In this document: positions 36,053-43,875 of the stretch, one piece after another
How the letters are laid out: each line of letters opens with the position of its first letter
Position numbering within the stretch: position 1 is the stretch's first letter
Assembly (NCBI RefSeq): GCF_022354825.1
Contig: NZ_CP031168.1
Location: 4,279,501 to 4,343,500, forward strand
Source: Paenibacillus sp. H1-7
GTDB lineage: Bacteria > Bacillota > Bacilli > Paenibacillales > NBRC-103111
Direction of reading: 5' to 3'
Length of the DNA stretch: 64,000 nt
The notes under the pieces: generated by a model
What the model was told of the DNA's origin: nothing
Database searches by the model: none
What the model saw: the letters and a program-made list of their open reading frames with translations, nothing else
Made by a program: the position numbers and the translations under genes

Positions 36053-37027
36053 ATGATGAGGTTCGTTGTGACAATAAATTATCATTCTGCTTGGCGTTTT
36101 AAAAGTAGGTTGTACGGCACGTTACTTACTTTAACCATCGTGCTCATGGCAATTACGGCTTGCTCAGCTGATACAAGCGTACCGCCAATTAGTACGGAAA
36201 ACACGCCGGCAATTCAACCAACGGAATCCGTGGGGACAGATCATGTGGTTTCGGTCAGTCATGAGCCGGAAGGTAAACCAATATCAGCCGATGTCAGGGT
36301 ACATGCCTTTGATACATCATACTTCGACCAAGTTACTGCTGCTTACAAAAATGCACCGGCGTTAGTCGATACACAGCCTTATTTTGTGGAGATTGAAGAC
36401 AGCTATCAAAAACTGACATTCGTATATAAACTTACAAGTCCACTCTTAGATGTTCCACAATTGCTATCAGACGCGGGCTATGGGCCGATTACCGATAGCG
36501 CTTTAATCAATAGGATTTTTGGCAAAACGGAAAATGACGTTTATGGCCGCGCAAGCGATAACACTCTTATGACATGGTCGGTTGAACATGGCATAGACGA
36601 CAATCTGACAGTGGTCTACGCGAATTCATCAGATGGAAATTTACCCAATATAATGGCGGAGCCTAAAGTAAAATATGTGTTTGACCCATCCCTCATCAAC
36701 AAGGTTATAAATGTATATAAGGATACAACGCCGGATTTCAGCGTACCGATTGGTACTCCGCCGAAAAAGATGGATATTGCCGCTTTGGATGATATGCTGA
36801 CGTTGAGCTTCTTCGTTAATACTGATAGCAGAGACGCTCATATAAAATCGATGCAAACCACATTGGAAACGGCAGGATTTACACAGAGAGGCGAATTTTT
36901 TCACGGCTACGTATACAAGAAGGGAAAGATTATCGCAAGATATGACTATGGCGATCCAGTAGATGGTGTTTCGGGAGTTAGTGTGACTTTGTTTTATGAT
37001 GCCTCTTGGTTAACGAATGAAGGGTAA
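36053..37027 (+). CDS. Lipoprotein, unknown function
   Basis: About 324 residues from ATGATG at 36053, after AAAGAGG; the frame extends up to 35963 only through the RHS scar. A signal peptide ends in a lipobox (VLMAITAC), followed by a Ser/Thr/Pro-rich linker. The body has a duplicated look (VRVHAFDTSYFDQVTAAYKN and later YVFDPSLINKVINVYKD). No family recognised. It is the only convincing plus-strand gene inside the 34-47 kb array. Confidence 0.7.
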   Translation: MMRFVVTINYHSAWRFKSRLYGTLLTLTIVLMAITACSADTSVPPISTENTPAIQPTESVGTDHVVSVSHEPEGKPISADVRVHAFDTSYFDQVTAAYKNAPALVDTQPYFVEIEDSYQKLTFVYKLTSPLLDVPQLLSDAGYGPITDSALINRIFGKTENDVYGRASDNTLMTWSVEHGIDDNLTVVYANSSDGNLPNIMAEPKVKYVFDPSLINKVINVYKDTTPDFSVPIGTPPKKMDIAALDDMLTLSFFVNTDSRDAHIKSMQTTLETAGFTQRGEFFHGYVYKKGKIIARYDYGDPVDGVSGVSVTLFYDASWLTNEG

Positions 37028-37349
37028 CTAAAACATTTATGGTCTTTTAACCGCAACCCCGAAATGAAAAGTATCTCATGTTACTTTTCCATACTGGCAA
37101 GGAACGCAATTGGAATAAACACGCCGTTTTTTATGGTGGCTCGACCCTGGAAATAAAACAGCGAGGATTCGAATCGTATCGTCAGTTATCAATATCTTTT
37201 TCATCAAACATCCTGCTTTCTGAATATTTACTCTCACCATTATACTACCAAATACGCGATTTTTACCTCTACCTTACAGACGATGCTCATTCGACGAGAC
37301 CATTTTATAGCTTAGAGGAAAAACGCTGATCCCGTCCTCTACTCAATAA

Positions 37350-37420
37350 AAATAGGGAGTAGCTGCCACACGGCACATTCCTCCCTTTTCATTTAACTAT
37401 CGTACCCGTTAGTTCAACGA
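37350..37420. repeat. Cassette repeat C
   Basis: Hairpin GGGAG...TGCC/GGCA...CTCCC (37354-37385) and right core TATCGTACCCGTTAGTTCAACG (37399-37420). The left core is not recognisable. The stop of the next minus-strand gene is at 37457. Confidence 0.7.
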
Positions 37421-37456
37421 ACCCATTTAACTACATTATAAAATAAAAGATACATG

Positions 37457-37699
37457 TTATTCTTTTCGATAGTCCTTTTCAATTCGATATTGCATGATTA
37501 ACCCCTTATTACTAAAGACATACACTCTGGAACATTGCCATACATCATATTTAGGCTGCACATCGAAAATATCCCCACCATCTTGAATATTTTCTTGTAT
37601 GAGTTCCCATTCGAGATCGGTAAATATAACTAACTGTATTTCGTTTGGAACAATGGAATTAGATAAAGCCTTGCCACAATCGCATTTGAACATAGCCAT
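37457..37699 (-). CDS. Small cargo protein, unknown
   Basis: An 80-residue soluble protein starting MAMFKCDCGKALSNSIVPNE and containing ECxx-like Cys pairs only at the N-terminus (CDCG), followed by LVIFTDLEWELIQENIQDGG and a basic end. No family recognised; its size and isolation resemble immunity genes found near RHS/WapA toxins. AGGAATG precedes the ATG. Confidence 0.6.
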   Translation of the reverse strand: MAMFKCDCGKALSNSIVPNEIQLVIFTDLEWELIQENIQDGGDIFDVQPKYDVWQCSRVYVFSNKGLIMQYRIEKDYRKE

Positions 37700-37747
37700 T
37701 TCATTCCTCTTCTTTGATATTAAATTATTGAAAACATGGGTTTCTCC

Positions 37748-37766
37748 CGTACCCGCTAGTTCAACG
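37748..37766. repeat. Cassette repeat D (single core)
   Basis: CGTACCCGCTAGTTCAACG: the right-hand core with one change, ten bases before the stop codon of the adjacent minus-strand remnant. No hairpin or left core. Confidence 0.6.
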
Positions 37767-37775
37767 CATTACGAA

Positions 37776-37898
37776 TCAGATAAAAAATTTCTTCAATTTT
37801 CTGGATTCTCCCCACTCCACATCAAGTTCAAGCTTCCCATCTAACCCCACGAATGTAGGCAGTAACTGGAGGTAAGAGTGGAAGTATTTCGGGATCAT
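37776..37898 (-). pseudogene. C-terminal remnant ORF (40 codons) next to repeat D
   Basis: A 40-codon frame starting MIPKYFHSYLQLLPTFVGLD and ending in RKLKKFFI. It reads like the tail of a longer protein, with a stop codon upstream and no ribosome binding site. It fits the rule that a coding 3' end sits right beside each repeat. Family unknown. Confidence 0.4.
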
Positions 37899-37953
37899 AG
37901 TTACATATCGTACTTACCTGATAAACAGTGTGATCCTTCTATCAATAAACTCT

Positions 37954-38289
37954 TTAGGGATACATCACATTTCTGAACTTATCAAGCAATCTATCAGCAA
38001 TATCGATTATTTCATTTTCAACAATAGAATCATACAATCCGGTCGATGAAAGCATGGCTGGGTATACATCAATAAATAGTTCAGCCAGACTCTTAGGTAT
38101 ACTATCTTGATCTAAATATTTCAATGAAATCCTATCTAATAAAGTAAATATTTGTGTAACCAAATCATTCTTAATACCGTCACCCATTCTAAGTGGTACT
38201 AAGAAACCCTCGACTAAAAGTTCTACCAATAAATCAATATCAGGATTTGTTGCTTGCTCCATCCCATTACCTCCAATATGACAAATCAA
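37954..38289 (-). CDS. Hypothetical protein, all-helical
   Basis: A 111-residue soluble, acidic protein. Helices such as LVELLVEGFLVPLRMGDGIK and IADRLLDKFRNVMYP dominate. No family recognised. GGAGGTAATGGG at its start gives a good ribosome site, and the ORF-track start at 38289 could be moved to ATG 38262 (MEQATNPDID), which has the better spacing. Confidence 0.6.
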   Translation of the reverse strand: MICHIGGNGMEQATNPDIDLLVELLVEGFLVPLRMGDGIKNDLVTQIFTLLDRISLKYLDQDSIPKSLAELFIDVYPAMLSSTGLYDSIVENEIIDIADRLLDKFRNVMYP

Positions 38290-38308
38290 ATTCTAACTTT
38301 TGTTCACC

Positions 38309-38328
38309 TATCGTACCTGTTAGCTTAA
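38309..38328. repeat. Cassette repeat E (single core)
   Basis: TATCGTACCTGTTAGCTTAA, one change from consensus, two bases from the stop codon of the next minus-strand gene (38330). Confidence 0.7.
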
Positions 38329-38329
38329 T

Positions 38330-38557
38330 TCATTTTTTAGATTTTGAGTCCTCGGTATCGATTGCTTTCTTAGCATCTGATTCTCCATACTTATAAGCAA
38401 TGTAGATCAATGTCCAGAAGCAAATTAGTCCCATCGAATCAACCATAACCGCAGCAGGAAGATTGTGATTCATTACTTCCTTCAAGCCTAACTTCATACA
38501 AATCATGATAAGAATATAAAGAACAAAATACTTTCCGTTAAACATGAACTTCATCAA
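38330..38557 (-). CDS. Small membrane protein
   Basis: A 75-residue protein with two hydrophobic segments (YFVLYILIMICMKLGLKEVM and MVDSMGLICFWTLIYIAYKY) and a charged Lys-rich tail. No family recognised. Repeat E touches its stop codon. Confidence 0.6.
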   Translation of the reverse strand: MMKFMFNGKYFVLYILIMICMKLGLKEVMNHNLPAAVMVDSMGLICFWTLIYIAYKYGESDAKKAIDTEDSKSKK

Positions 38558-38592
38558 TATACTTCCACCTGTCTTTCATAACTGCTCCTCAC

Positions 38593-38611
38593 AATTGAAC
38601 CCGTTTGTTTA
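38593..38611. repeat. Degenerate cassette core F
   Basis: ATTGAACCCGTTTGTTTAA resembles the core with several changes. It lies between the two small membrane protein genes, 48 bp before the stop of the next one. Confidence 0.4.
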
Positions 38612-38658
38612 AAAAACATCTTAAGAATGCTGCTAATCTTTTTGTTTCAGCTCAATAG

Positions 38659-38856
38659 TCATAATTGCCTTAATAAGGTGAATTGAATATAGTTATAAAT
38701 TAAAGCAGTTAAACTTATTAACCCCGCACTGAAACTTATTATGGAGAATACTTTACTACGCGCATTAAGTACCGGAAAAATAACAATGAGAAGAACAGAA
38801 AAAAGGAAACACAATATGAAAATAAGTCTTATTAATATTAGCTCTATTGCATTCAA
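38659..38856 (-). CDS. Small membrane protein
   Basis: A 65-residue protein made of two hydrophobic helices (LIRLIFILCFLFSVLLIVIF and FSIISFSAGLISLTALIYNY) joined by a basic turn. GGAGGCAATTTTA precedes the start region. No family recognised; it sits as a separate unit between degenerate cores F and G. Confidence 0.6.
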   Translation of the reverse strand: MNAIELILIRLIFILCFLFSVLLIVIFPVLNARSKVFSIISFSAGLISLTALIYNYIQFTLLRQL

Positions 38857-38920
38857 TTAAAATTGCCTCCTCTATCACAACTGACAATCACAAATTCCGT
38901 CAGCCAGCGTCTTGCATAAC

Positions 38921-38938
38921 ATTCCCAGTTAGTTGAAG
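38921..38938. repeat. Degenerate cassette core G
   Basis: ATTCCCAGTTAGTTGAAG keeps the CCnGTTAGTT part of the core, 17 bp before the stop codon of the GNAT gene. Confidence 0.4.
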
Positions 38939-38954
38939 TTCTTGGATACAATTA

Positions 38955-39695
38955 CTATTCAAGTCCTTCAAAATTGCATCGCCAATCAGACACCCATGCG
39001 GGAAAATACCCTAATCGATGAGCTACTCTCTGTGAAGCAATGTTACTGGCGATTACATCATAACTCGGTATTTCTCCACGTTCCAATATTTCAAAAGTTA
39101 ATCTGTTTACAAGATAACTAGCCAATCCCAAATTACGATATTTGGGTAATACCTCTATGCCAATTTGCCAAAGTTTTTCACAGGTTTTGCTTGCTCCTGC
39201 CACACCAACAATTTCCCTATCTTGCTTTGCAAGCACAGCCAGATCCGTCTGCCAGGGAAGATTCGTATCATATATAATAGCTTCATTGAATCTTGTAGCA
39301 TCAAATAAACTGACCACTTCTTCTCGCTTAATCAGCTCAAATGAAAAAAAATTCGGCGGTGACGTTGGCTTTATTCTTTTTATATCAGGCAGAAAATGCA
39401 AGTAAAGGCCTCTGATAAATGGTAGGGAGAATACGGTATCACTGTTTTTGCCCTGCATCTGTGTTTTGGCAATTAACAACCGTTCGGGTGTAGCCGATAC
39501 TACAATTGATTTTCCCATAGACAGGATTTCGAAATAACGTGCCTTCCTAGGAATTGGTCTGCATCCAGGATTTTTTCTAGCTTCAACAAAAATAATACTG
39601 TCCTTTTCACCGTTTAGGTCATCGATTGAGCAATTCAGGTCAATAGCAAGTTGTGATTGCACAATGAATAGCATTTCTTTTTGCGTCATTATCAT
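38955..39695 (-). CDS. GNAT-family acetyltransferase
   Basis: About 246 residues from ATG 39695, which follows AAGGAAGG; the frame is open to 39734. The C-terminal GNAT fold has LWQIGIEVLPKYRNLGLASYLVNRLTFEIL (acetyl-CoA loop) and SQRVAHRLGYFPAW. The N-terminal half (FVEARKNPGCRPIPRKARYF) is less clear and may be a second, degenerate GNAT lobe. Typical cargo of cassette arrays. Substrate unknown. Confidence 0.8.
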   Translation of the reverse strand: MIMTQKEMLFIVQSQLAIDLNCSIDDLNGEKDSIIFVEARKNPGCRPIPRKARYFEILSMGKSIVVSATPERLLIAKTQMQGKNSDTVFSLPFIRGLYLHFLPDIKRIKPTSPPNFFSFELIKREEVVSLFDATRFNEAIIYDTNLPWQTDLAVLAKQDREIVGVAGASKTCEKLWQIGIEVLPKYRNLGLASYLVNRLTFEILERGEIPSYDVIASNIASQRVAHRLGYFPAWVSDWRCNFEGLE

Positions 39696-39771
39696 CGTTA
39701 TCCTTCCTTTCTCTTCATAACTCCATAATACCATGATATGGATGGACCCCGTTGTCCTGCCCTAGAAAGAA

Positions 39772-39836
39772 AGAGCAGCTGCCGCGGCGGCAAACTGCTC
39801 CTGAATGGCATTGAAATAACGTACCCGATAGTTTAA
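39772..39836. repeat. Cassette repeat H
   Basis: A strong hairpin (GAGCAG...CTGCTC with an inner TGCCG/CGGCA stem) followed by the core TAACGTACCCGATAGTTTAA (39817-39836), seven bases before the NUDIX stop codon. Confidence 0.75.
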
Positions 39837-39843
39837 TCATCTA

Positions 39844-40314
39844 TCACACGAATTCAATTAATTTCCTATCTATTTCGGCGATATCACCAATCTGTGATGT
39901 ACCATCCCAAAGAATGATTGAAGAAGCCTCATCGTTTTCAACAAAATCATCAAGTTGGTACAGTTCACCCATAAACAGAGCCCCATACTCTGTCCGTTCA
40001 GGTCCATGAAAACTTGGCTGAAGTCTAAACTTCATTAAACCTTTGAACTCAACCGTGTCAATATTTTGATTGGTTTCTTCAAATAATTCTCTAATTACAC
40101 ATTGTTGAGCATTCTCTCCCGGTTCAATAATACCTCCTGGTAGTTCCCAGTTCTTTCTCCACTTATTATGCAAGAAAAGGTACTTTCCTTGGCACTTCAC
40201 CACTATTAGAGCATGTGTTAGTGGAGCATCCAGTTCAATTGTAATGAGCTTATCATACTCGATGTTAATAAACTCCAAAAAAATATTACCTCTTGAGTCT
40301 GTCATGATTGCCAT
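39844..40314 (-). CDS. NUDIX hydrolase (cargo gene 1)
   Basis: A 156-residue NUDIX protein. The Nudix box is LPGGIIEPGENAQQCVIRELFEETN, about residues 68-92, matching Gx5Ex7REUxEExGU. It hydrolyses a nucleoside diphosphate linked to some moiety; the target is unknown. CGGAGG precedes the ATG. Upstream are a strong terminator (40341-40380) and a 15-codon leader ORF, so expression looks attenuated. Confidence 0.87.
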   Translation of the reverse strand: MAIMTDSRGNIFLEFINIEYDKLITIELDAPLTHALIVVKCQGKYLFLHNKWRKNWELPGGIIEPGENAQQCVIRELFEETNQNIDTVEFKGLMKFRLQPSFHGPERTEYGALFMGELYQLDDFVENDEASSIILWDGTSQIGDIAEIDRKLIEFV

Positions 40315-40340
40315 TTTTAATCCTCCGTTTCTTTTGTAAC

Positions 40341-40380
40341 AAAAATAAAAAACGCGCTAGACCCTAAAGTCCTGCGCGTT
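40341..40380 (-). terminator. Attenuator terminator before NUDIX gene 1
   Basis: On the minus strand AACGCGC pairs with GCGCGTT around a 16-base loop (itself partly paired), followed by TTTTATTTTTG. It ends about 27 bases before the NUDIX start codon. Confidence 0.8.
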
Positions 40381-40438
40381 GCATATCGCAGGATGGGAAG
40401 CGCGAATTGCGTCCATCCCTAATTTTTTGAGGAATGGA

Positions 40439-40486
40439 TTAACGCTTTTCATGATGGTGAGATTGTTTTAATGTCAAAATTAACAT
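40439..40486 (-). CDS. 15-residue leader peptide with His run (MLILTLKQSHHHEKR)
   Basis: A short ORF with AAGGAGA seven bases before ATG 40486. Peptide MLILTLKQSHHHEKR. It is followed by a region with GGATGG/CCATCC pairing and then the terminator at 40341-40380, the layout of leader-peptide attenuation. Three consecutive His codons could respond to His-tRNA supply, or the KQ/HEKR basic part could act as an arrest motif; neither is shown. Confidence 0.65.
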   Translation of the reverse strand: MLILTLKQSHHHEKR

Positions 40487-40581
40487 CGTATATTCTCCTT
40501 AATCATCTATTTATGGTAATAATACCCGCCACATTGCTTTAAAGTCAAGAATAAAATTCTCCCCATTCGCATTAACGTAAT

Positions 40582-40661
40582 CTGCCCGTTACTTTAACGA
40601 AACAGGAAGCAGCACCGTCTGCTCCCTGCTCAGATTGAACTATCGTACCCGTTTAGCGCAA
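40582..40661. repeat. Cassette repeat I (two cores plus hairpin)
   Basis: Left core CTGCCCGTTACTTTAACG (40582-40599), hairpin GGAAGCAG/CTGCTCCC (40605-40628), right core TATCGTACCCGTTTAGCGCAA (40641-40661). Confidence 0.8.
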
Positions 40662-40734
40662 TAGAGCAACACTTCCCTTCTCTGTTTCAAGCTCACCAAT
40701 ATTACTTCTGAACATTTTTATCTTTAGCCAAACT

Positions 40735-40854
40735 TTATTTCTGCTTTTCAAATATTAATTCAATATAAGGAACTAGCGGACCAGGTCTAAAAATTTGTAG
40801 AAGCCTTCCAATATTGCCGTAATATATTCTTACAAAATCATACTCAAACATCAT
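40735..40854 (-). CDS. 39-residue small ORF
   Basis: Starts at the first of two adjacent ATG codons (40854 and 40851), after GGTGAGAGGGA. The peptide begins MMFEYDFVRIYYGNIGRLLQ and ends in IELIFEKQK. It could be a real small protein or the tail of a lost gene. It occupies the space between repeats I and J. Confidence 0.45.
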   Translation of the reverse strand: MMFEYDFVRIYYGNIGRLLQIFRPGPLVPYIELIFEKQK

Positions 40855-40871
40855 TCCCTCTCACCTTTCAT

Positions 40872-40916
40872 AAAAAAACGAGTCTAATATAACATTAGGC
40901 TCGTTTAGAAAAAAAT
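40872..40916. terminator. Bidirectional stem-loop
   Basis: AAACGAGTCTAAT pairs with ATTAGGCTCGTTT with one mismatch; A and T tracts flank both sides. It lies between repeat J and the 39-residue ORF. Confidence 0.7.
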
Positions 40917-41142
40917 AAAGACCATCCCTGAAGTCGTTATCCGTTAAATACTCTTCAGTCGCTGTTCTGGCCAAAGTTTTTAAATGACTCAAATTCAACG
41001 AAAAGGAAGCCGCTGCTGTGACGGTCTACTTCATGTTCATTGCAGTATCATACCTATCGTACCCTTTAGCTTAAGACTGATAGATCTCAAAAAAAAATTT
41101 CTTAACTTGTTTGTCATTGAGAATATAGTGATTTAACAGGTC
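40917..41142. repeat. Cassette repeat J region
   Basis: A right core TATCGTACCCTTTAGCTTAA lies at 41055-41074, after a weak hairpin (GAAGCCG...CTACTTC). Nothing else is recognised in this stretch. The ankyrin gene's stop is at 41143. Confidence 0.65.
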
Positions 41143-42204
41143 TTAGTCTTCTTCAAAGTATTCCCAGTCAAGTATACGATCAATATACTGTCCGGGATTT
41201 TCAATTAAAGAACTCCAAGTCATATCATGTAAAATTGCAAATTTACGATGCTCTACATCGAAAGTAGCAAAGTAGAGTTCCTCTGGAAGCCAAACTAAAA
41301 ACCCTGTATTATCGTAATTCTCTACTTCTGATACGAGATCGACTACTAATTTATTTTCCCAAGTGAAAATACGTACTTCCTCAAGCGATGAAAATCTTAT
41401 AAATTCTGTATTGGCATCCTCTAATTCAATCTTTTTTCCTTCTTGCAAAAAATTAATTACTTCTTCGGGTACTTGGTATTTTAATAAGCGTTGGATAATT
41501 TTCTCCGGATTATGCCACTCCACTGGCTCTCTTTCTTTTATTAGAGACAGCAGCTCGGTGCAGTTATTGATCCTAGCATGATGATATGGGCGATAGCCCC
41601 AGCAGTCGGTAATTGTCACTTCCGCGTGTTTTTCTAACAACAATTTGGCGACATCAACCTTATTAAATTGCACAGCAACTTCCAAAGGTGTTGAGCCGCT
41701 AGTATGTACTTGATCGATCTGATTGTAATTTATATCAGCACCATGGTTTATCAACAATTCAACAATATTTTTATCACCTGACATCGCGGAGCTGCGAAGG
41801 GCTTTTCCTCCGAATTCATCCACACGTATTCCAAGTTTTATGAGATGTTCCAGGACATCATATTTATTTTTAGGGCTTGTTGCAGCTTCAATCGTAGTGT
41901 ATCCCCTGTTACTAACTATGTTAACGTCTGCCCCTCTATTTACTAGCAAACTGATTAAATCAACATTCCCATCCCGCGCTGCCATATGAATAGGCGGATT
42001 CTCGGGTTCATTTAGATCTGCCCCATGCTCAATAAGGAATTTGGCCACTTGATATTTCCTGTTTGAGATAGATGTGTACAAAGGAAATTCTATACCATAC
42101 TTTGTTTTTATATGCTTATTAATATTCCATCCAGTAGTGATTAACTTCTGCAATTCTTCTATATTCTCTTCTTGAATTAATAAATAAATGAGGGTATCTT
42201 CCAA
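41143..42204 (-). CDS. Ankyrin-repeat protein with C-terminal domain
   Basis: A 353-residue soluble protein. Residues about 1-225 form six or so ankyrin repeats (PIHMAARDGNVDLISLLVNRGADVNI, STPLEVAVQFNKVDVAKLLLEKHAEV). The remaining 130 residues (from EPVEWHNPEKIIQRLLKYQVPEEV) resemble SMI1/KNR4-like surface proteins (IRFSSLEEVRIFTWENKLVV), common in toxin-immunity settings. AGGAGTTGG precedes ATG. It is an independent unit between K and J. Confidence 0.8.
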   Translation of the reverse strand: MEDTLIYLLIQEENIEELQKLITTGWNINKHIKTKYGIEFPLYTSISNRKYQVAKFLIEHGADLNEPENPPIHMAARDGNVDLISLLVNRGADVNIVSNRGYTTIEAATSPKNKYDVLEHLIKLGIRVDEFGGKALRSSAMSGDKNIVELLINHGADINYNQIDQVHTSGSTPLEVAVQFNKVDVAKLLLEKHAEVTITDCWGYRPYHHARINNCTELLSLIKEREPVEWHNPEKIIQRLLKYQVPEEVINFLQEGKKIELEDANTEFIRFSSLEEVRIFTWENKLVVDLVSEVENYDNTGFLVWLPEELYFATFDVEHRKFAILHDMTWSSLIENPGQYIDRILDWEYFEED

Positions 42205-42289
42205 TTAATCCAACTCCTTCATCTTAGAGAACTGATTAACCCTCCAAGAATATTACATTATTCCAAAAAATACAATATAAATTCTACTC

Positions 42290-42370
42290 AACTAATCTGT
42301 CCGCCACTCTAATGAATAGCAGCCAAGCGAGTTGGTTGGCTTCGTCGAATTAGAATAATGGGGCTGCTGA
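42290..42370. repeat. Degenerate cassette repeat K
   Basis: A hairpin region (AGCAGCC with GGGCTGCT; inside it AGCCAA with TTGGCT) occupies the place of a repeat between the ankyrin start and the HAD stop codon (42374). CTGTCCGCCACTCTAATGA may be a decayed left core; no right core is left. Confidence 0.45.
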
Positions 42371-42373
42371 TAT

Positions 42374-43081
42374 TTACAACAGATCATTTAACTCATTGAT
42401 ATTGCTTATGATTCCATATGGCTTTATGTCCTTATTAGGTATGGGAAGACCTTTTTTATTTATCCATACAGACCTAATACCTAATTTCGATGGACCTTCA
42501 ACATCGTTCTTCCACGAATCCCCAACAAAAAGAGTTTGATCCGGTGAAACTTGGAAATGTTCAATCGCACAGTAATAAATCTCTGGGGCGGGTTTTTCAA
42601 ACCCGACCTTTTCAGAAATAAATACTGATTCGGCAGGAATTATAGACTTTATTCCAAGCGCATCAATCTTATCATATTGCCAACTTGTTGTTCCATTGGT
42701 CACAATTCCAAGAAAGTGCTGTTGTCTCAACTTAAATAAGAGGTCCATTAATTGAGAACTAGTATTCATATGTGTCCGACTAATACCTCTATATAAATTC
42801 TCAAAATCTACTGCAGTATCTTCATCTACAAATTTCCCAAAGTGAGCTAATGTATGGATAAAACGATTTATCCGGTACTGATCGATCGTAATCTCTTGCT
42901 TATGATACAAATCTTCAAAAAATTTGTCTTGTTCACGATAGACATCAAACATTTTGTTGCAGTCAAATTCTTTTGTAGTAGCATGCTTACAGAACGTCTC
43001 TTTAGCACTGGTTTCCCAGTAATCATCAAAATGAATTAAAGTATCATCTAAATCAAACAAAATCAACTTAAAAAAAGACAT
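42374..43081 (-). CDS. HAD-superfamily hydrolase (YjjG/YfnB-like)
   Basis: About 235 residues from ATG 43081 (MSFFKLILFDLDDTL); GTG 43090 is an alternative. HAD motif I is FDLDDTL, motif II is IVTNGTTSWQ, motif III is the Lys region SEKVGFEKPAPEIY, and motif IV is LFVGDSWKNDVEG. A helical cap lies between I and II. This layout suits nucleotide or sugar phosphatases. It follows the 207-residue gene by 31 bp without a repeat, so these two form one two-gene unit. Confidence 0.88.
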   Translation of the reverse strand: MSFFKLILFDLDDTLIHFDDYWETSAKETFCKHATTKEFDCNKMFDVYREQDKFFEDLYHKQEITIDQYRINRFIHTLAHFGKFVDEDTAVDFENLYRGISRTHMNTSSQLMDLLFKLRQQHFLGIVTNGTTSWQYDKIDALGIKSIIPAESVFISEKVGFEKPAPEIYYCAIEHFQVSPDQTLFVGDSWKNDVEGPSKLGIRSVWINKKGLPIPNKDIKPYGIISNINELNDLL

Positions 43082-43120
43082 CCTTATCACCCCATGTAAC
43101 CCTTTCGACTTCCGTGATAT

Positions 43121-43723
43121 TCAATATAAATCCCAGGCAGCAAAATCTTCAGAGAAACCAATAATGACTTCAAGTTCTGGAGGTATATACTCCTTATCGA
43201 TAAAGTATGCAGTTAACCTTGCATGCCCCTCCAATGCAACAATCCTTGAGTTTTCATTACAGGAAACAAAAATCATTTTCGGAAAGGTCTTGCCCTGCTT
43301 TATTACAGAATTTATTGCTCTGAAGCCGTCATTTTTCACTCCATATATCTCAACATTATTTAATACATTTTTAGCAGCATCCATGGGAAGTCTGGTATTA
43401 TTTGAGAGTCCATTCCAATAGCTATAATCAATATACATAACAGATTGGAGATCTTCTTGGCTAAATACCGCTATTCTCCAATTCACCTCAGAAGGGAAGT
43501 TCTCAAATAACGCCTTATTTTTTCCATATCCTCTGACCTCACCTAACAACCACTTTCTGTATTTATTTTCATCCTCAGCATTCAAGTTTGGATTAGTAAT
43601 AATACTAACTTCAACATCACCCAGTGCTTTTTTAATTGTAGAGCCGTATCTTTGTGAATCGATTTCAGCTTTCAAAAACTCAGCTATCATCACATCTTCA
43701 GTAATTTGGTGTTTTAGCTTCAT
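43121..43723 (-). CDS. Hypothetical protein with ParB/Srx-like C-terminal motif
   Basis: About 200 residues from ATG 43723 (MKLKHQITEDVMI), after AAAGGTG; the frame opens at 43744. The end contains ALEGHARLTAYFIDKEYIPP, a ParB/sulfiredoxin-like GxxRxxA(Y) pattern, otherwise unrecognised. A perfect 27-bp tandem duplication (43725-43751, 43752-43778) copies the ribosome site and an upstream ATG, which then opens only a 7-codon ORF. Confidence 0.6.
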   Translation of the reverse strand: MKLKHQITEDVMIAEFLKAEIDSQRYGSTIKKALGDVEVSIITNPNLNAEDENKYRKWLLGEVRGYGKNKALFENFPSEVNWRIAVFSQEDLQSVMYIDYSYWNGLSNNTRLPMDAAKNVLNNVEIYGVKNDGFRAINSVIKQGKTFPKMIFVSCNENSRIVALEGHARLTAYFIDKEYIPPELEVIIGFSEDFAAWDLY

Positions 43724-43724
43724 A

Positions 43725-43778
43725 ATCGCAATCACACCTTTCATGGACTATATCGCAATCACACCTTTCATGGACTAT
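43725..43778. repeat. Perfect 27-bp tandem duplication at a translation start
   Basis: The unit begins ATCGCAATCACACC and is repeated exactly. It carries the AAAGGTG site, an ATG and seven codons, so the upstream copy makes a mini-ORF just before the real gene. Confidence 0.9.
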
Positions 43779-43855
43779 ACTATTACGATGGTTCTAACCT
43801 TACTTTAACAGTTTAACTATTACTTTAACTACTATAACTAATCTTTCCATTAAGG

Positions 43856-43875
43856 ATAAGTACCCGTTAGTTCAA
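43856..43875. repeat. Cassette repeat M (single core)
   Basis: TAAGTACCCGTTAGTTCAA, overlapping the end of the NUDIX gene 2 stop region (43872). No hairpin is visible next to it. Confidence 0.65.

Noticed and set aside
37078..37329. 83-codon plus-strand ORF
   Set aside because: No ribosome binding site, no recognisable motif, against the direction of surrounding genes, and it runs toward repeat C. Likely chance.
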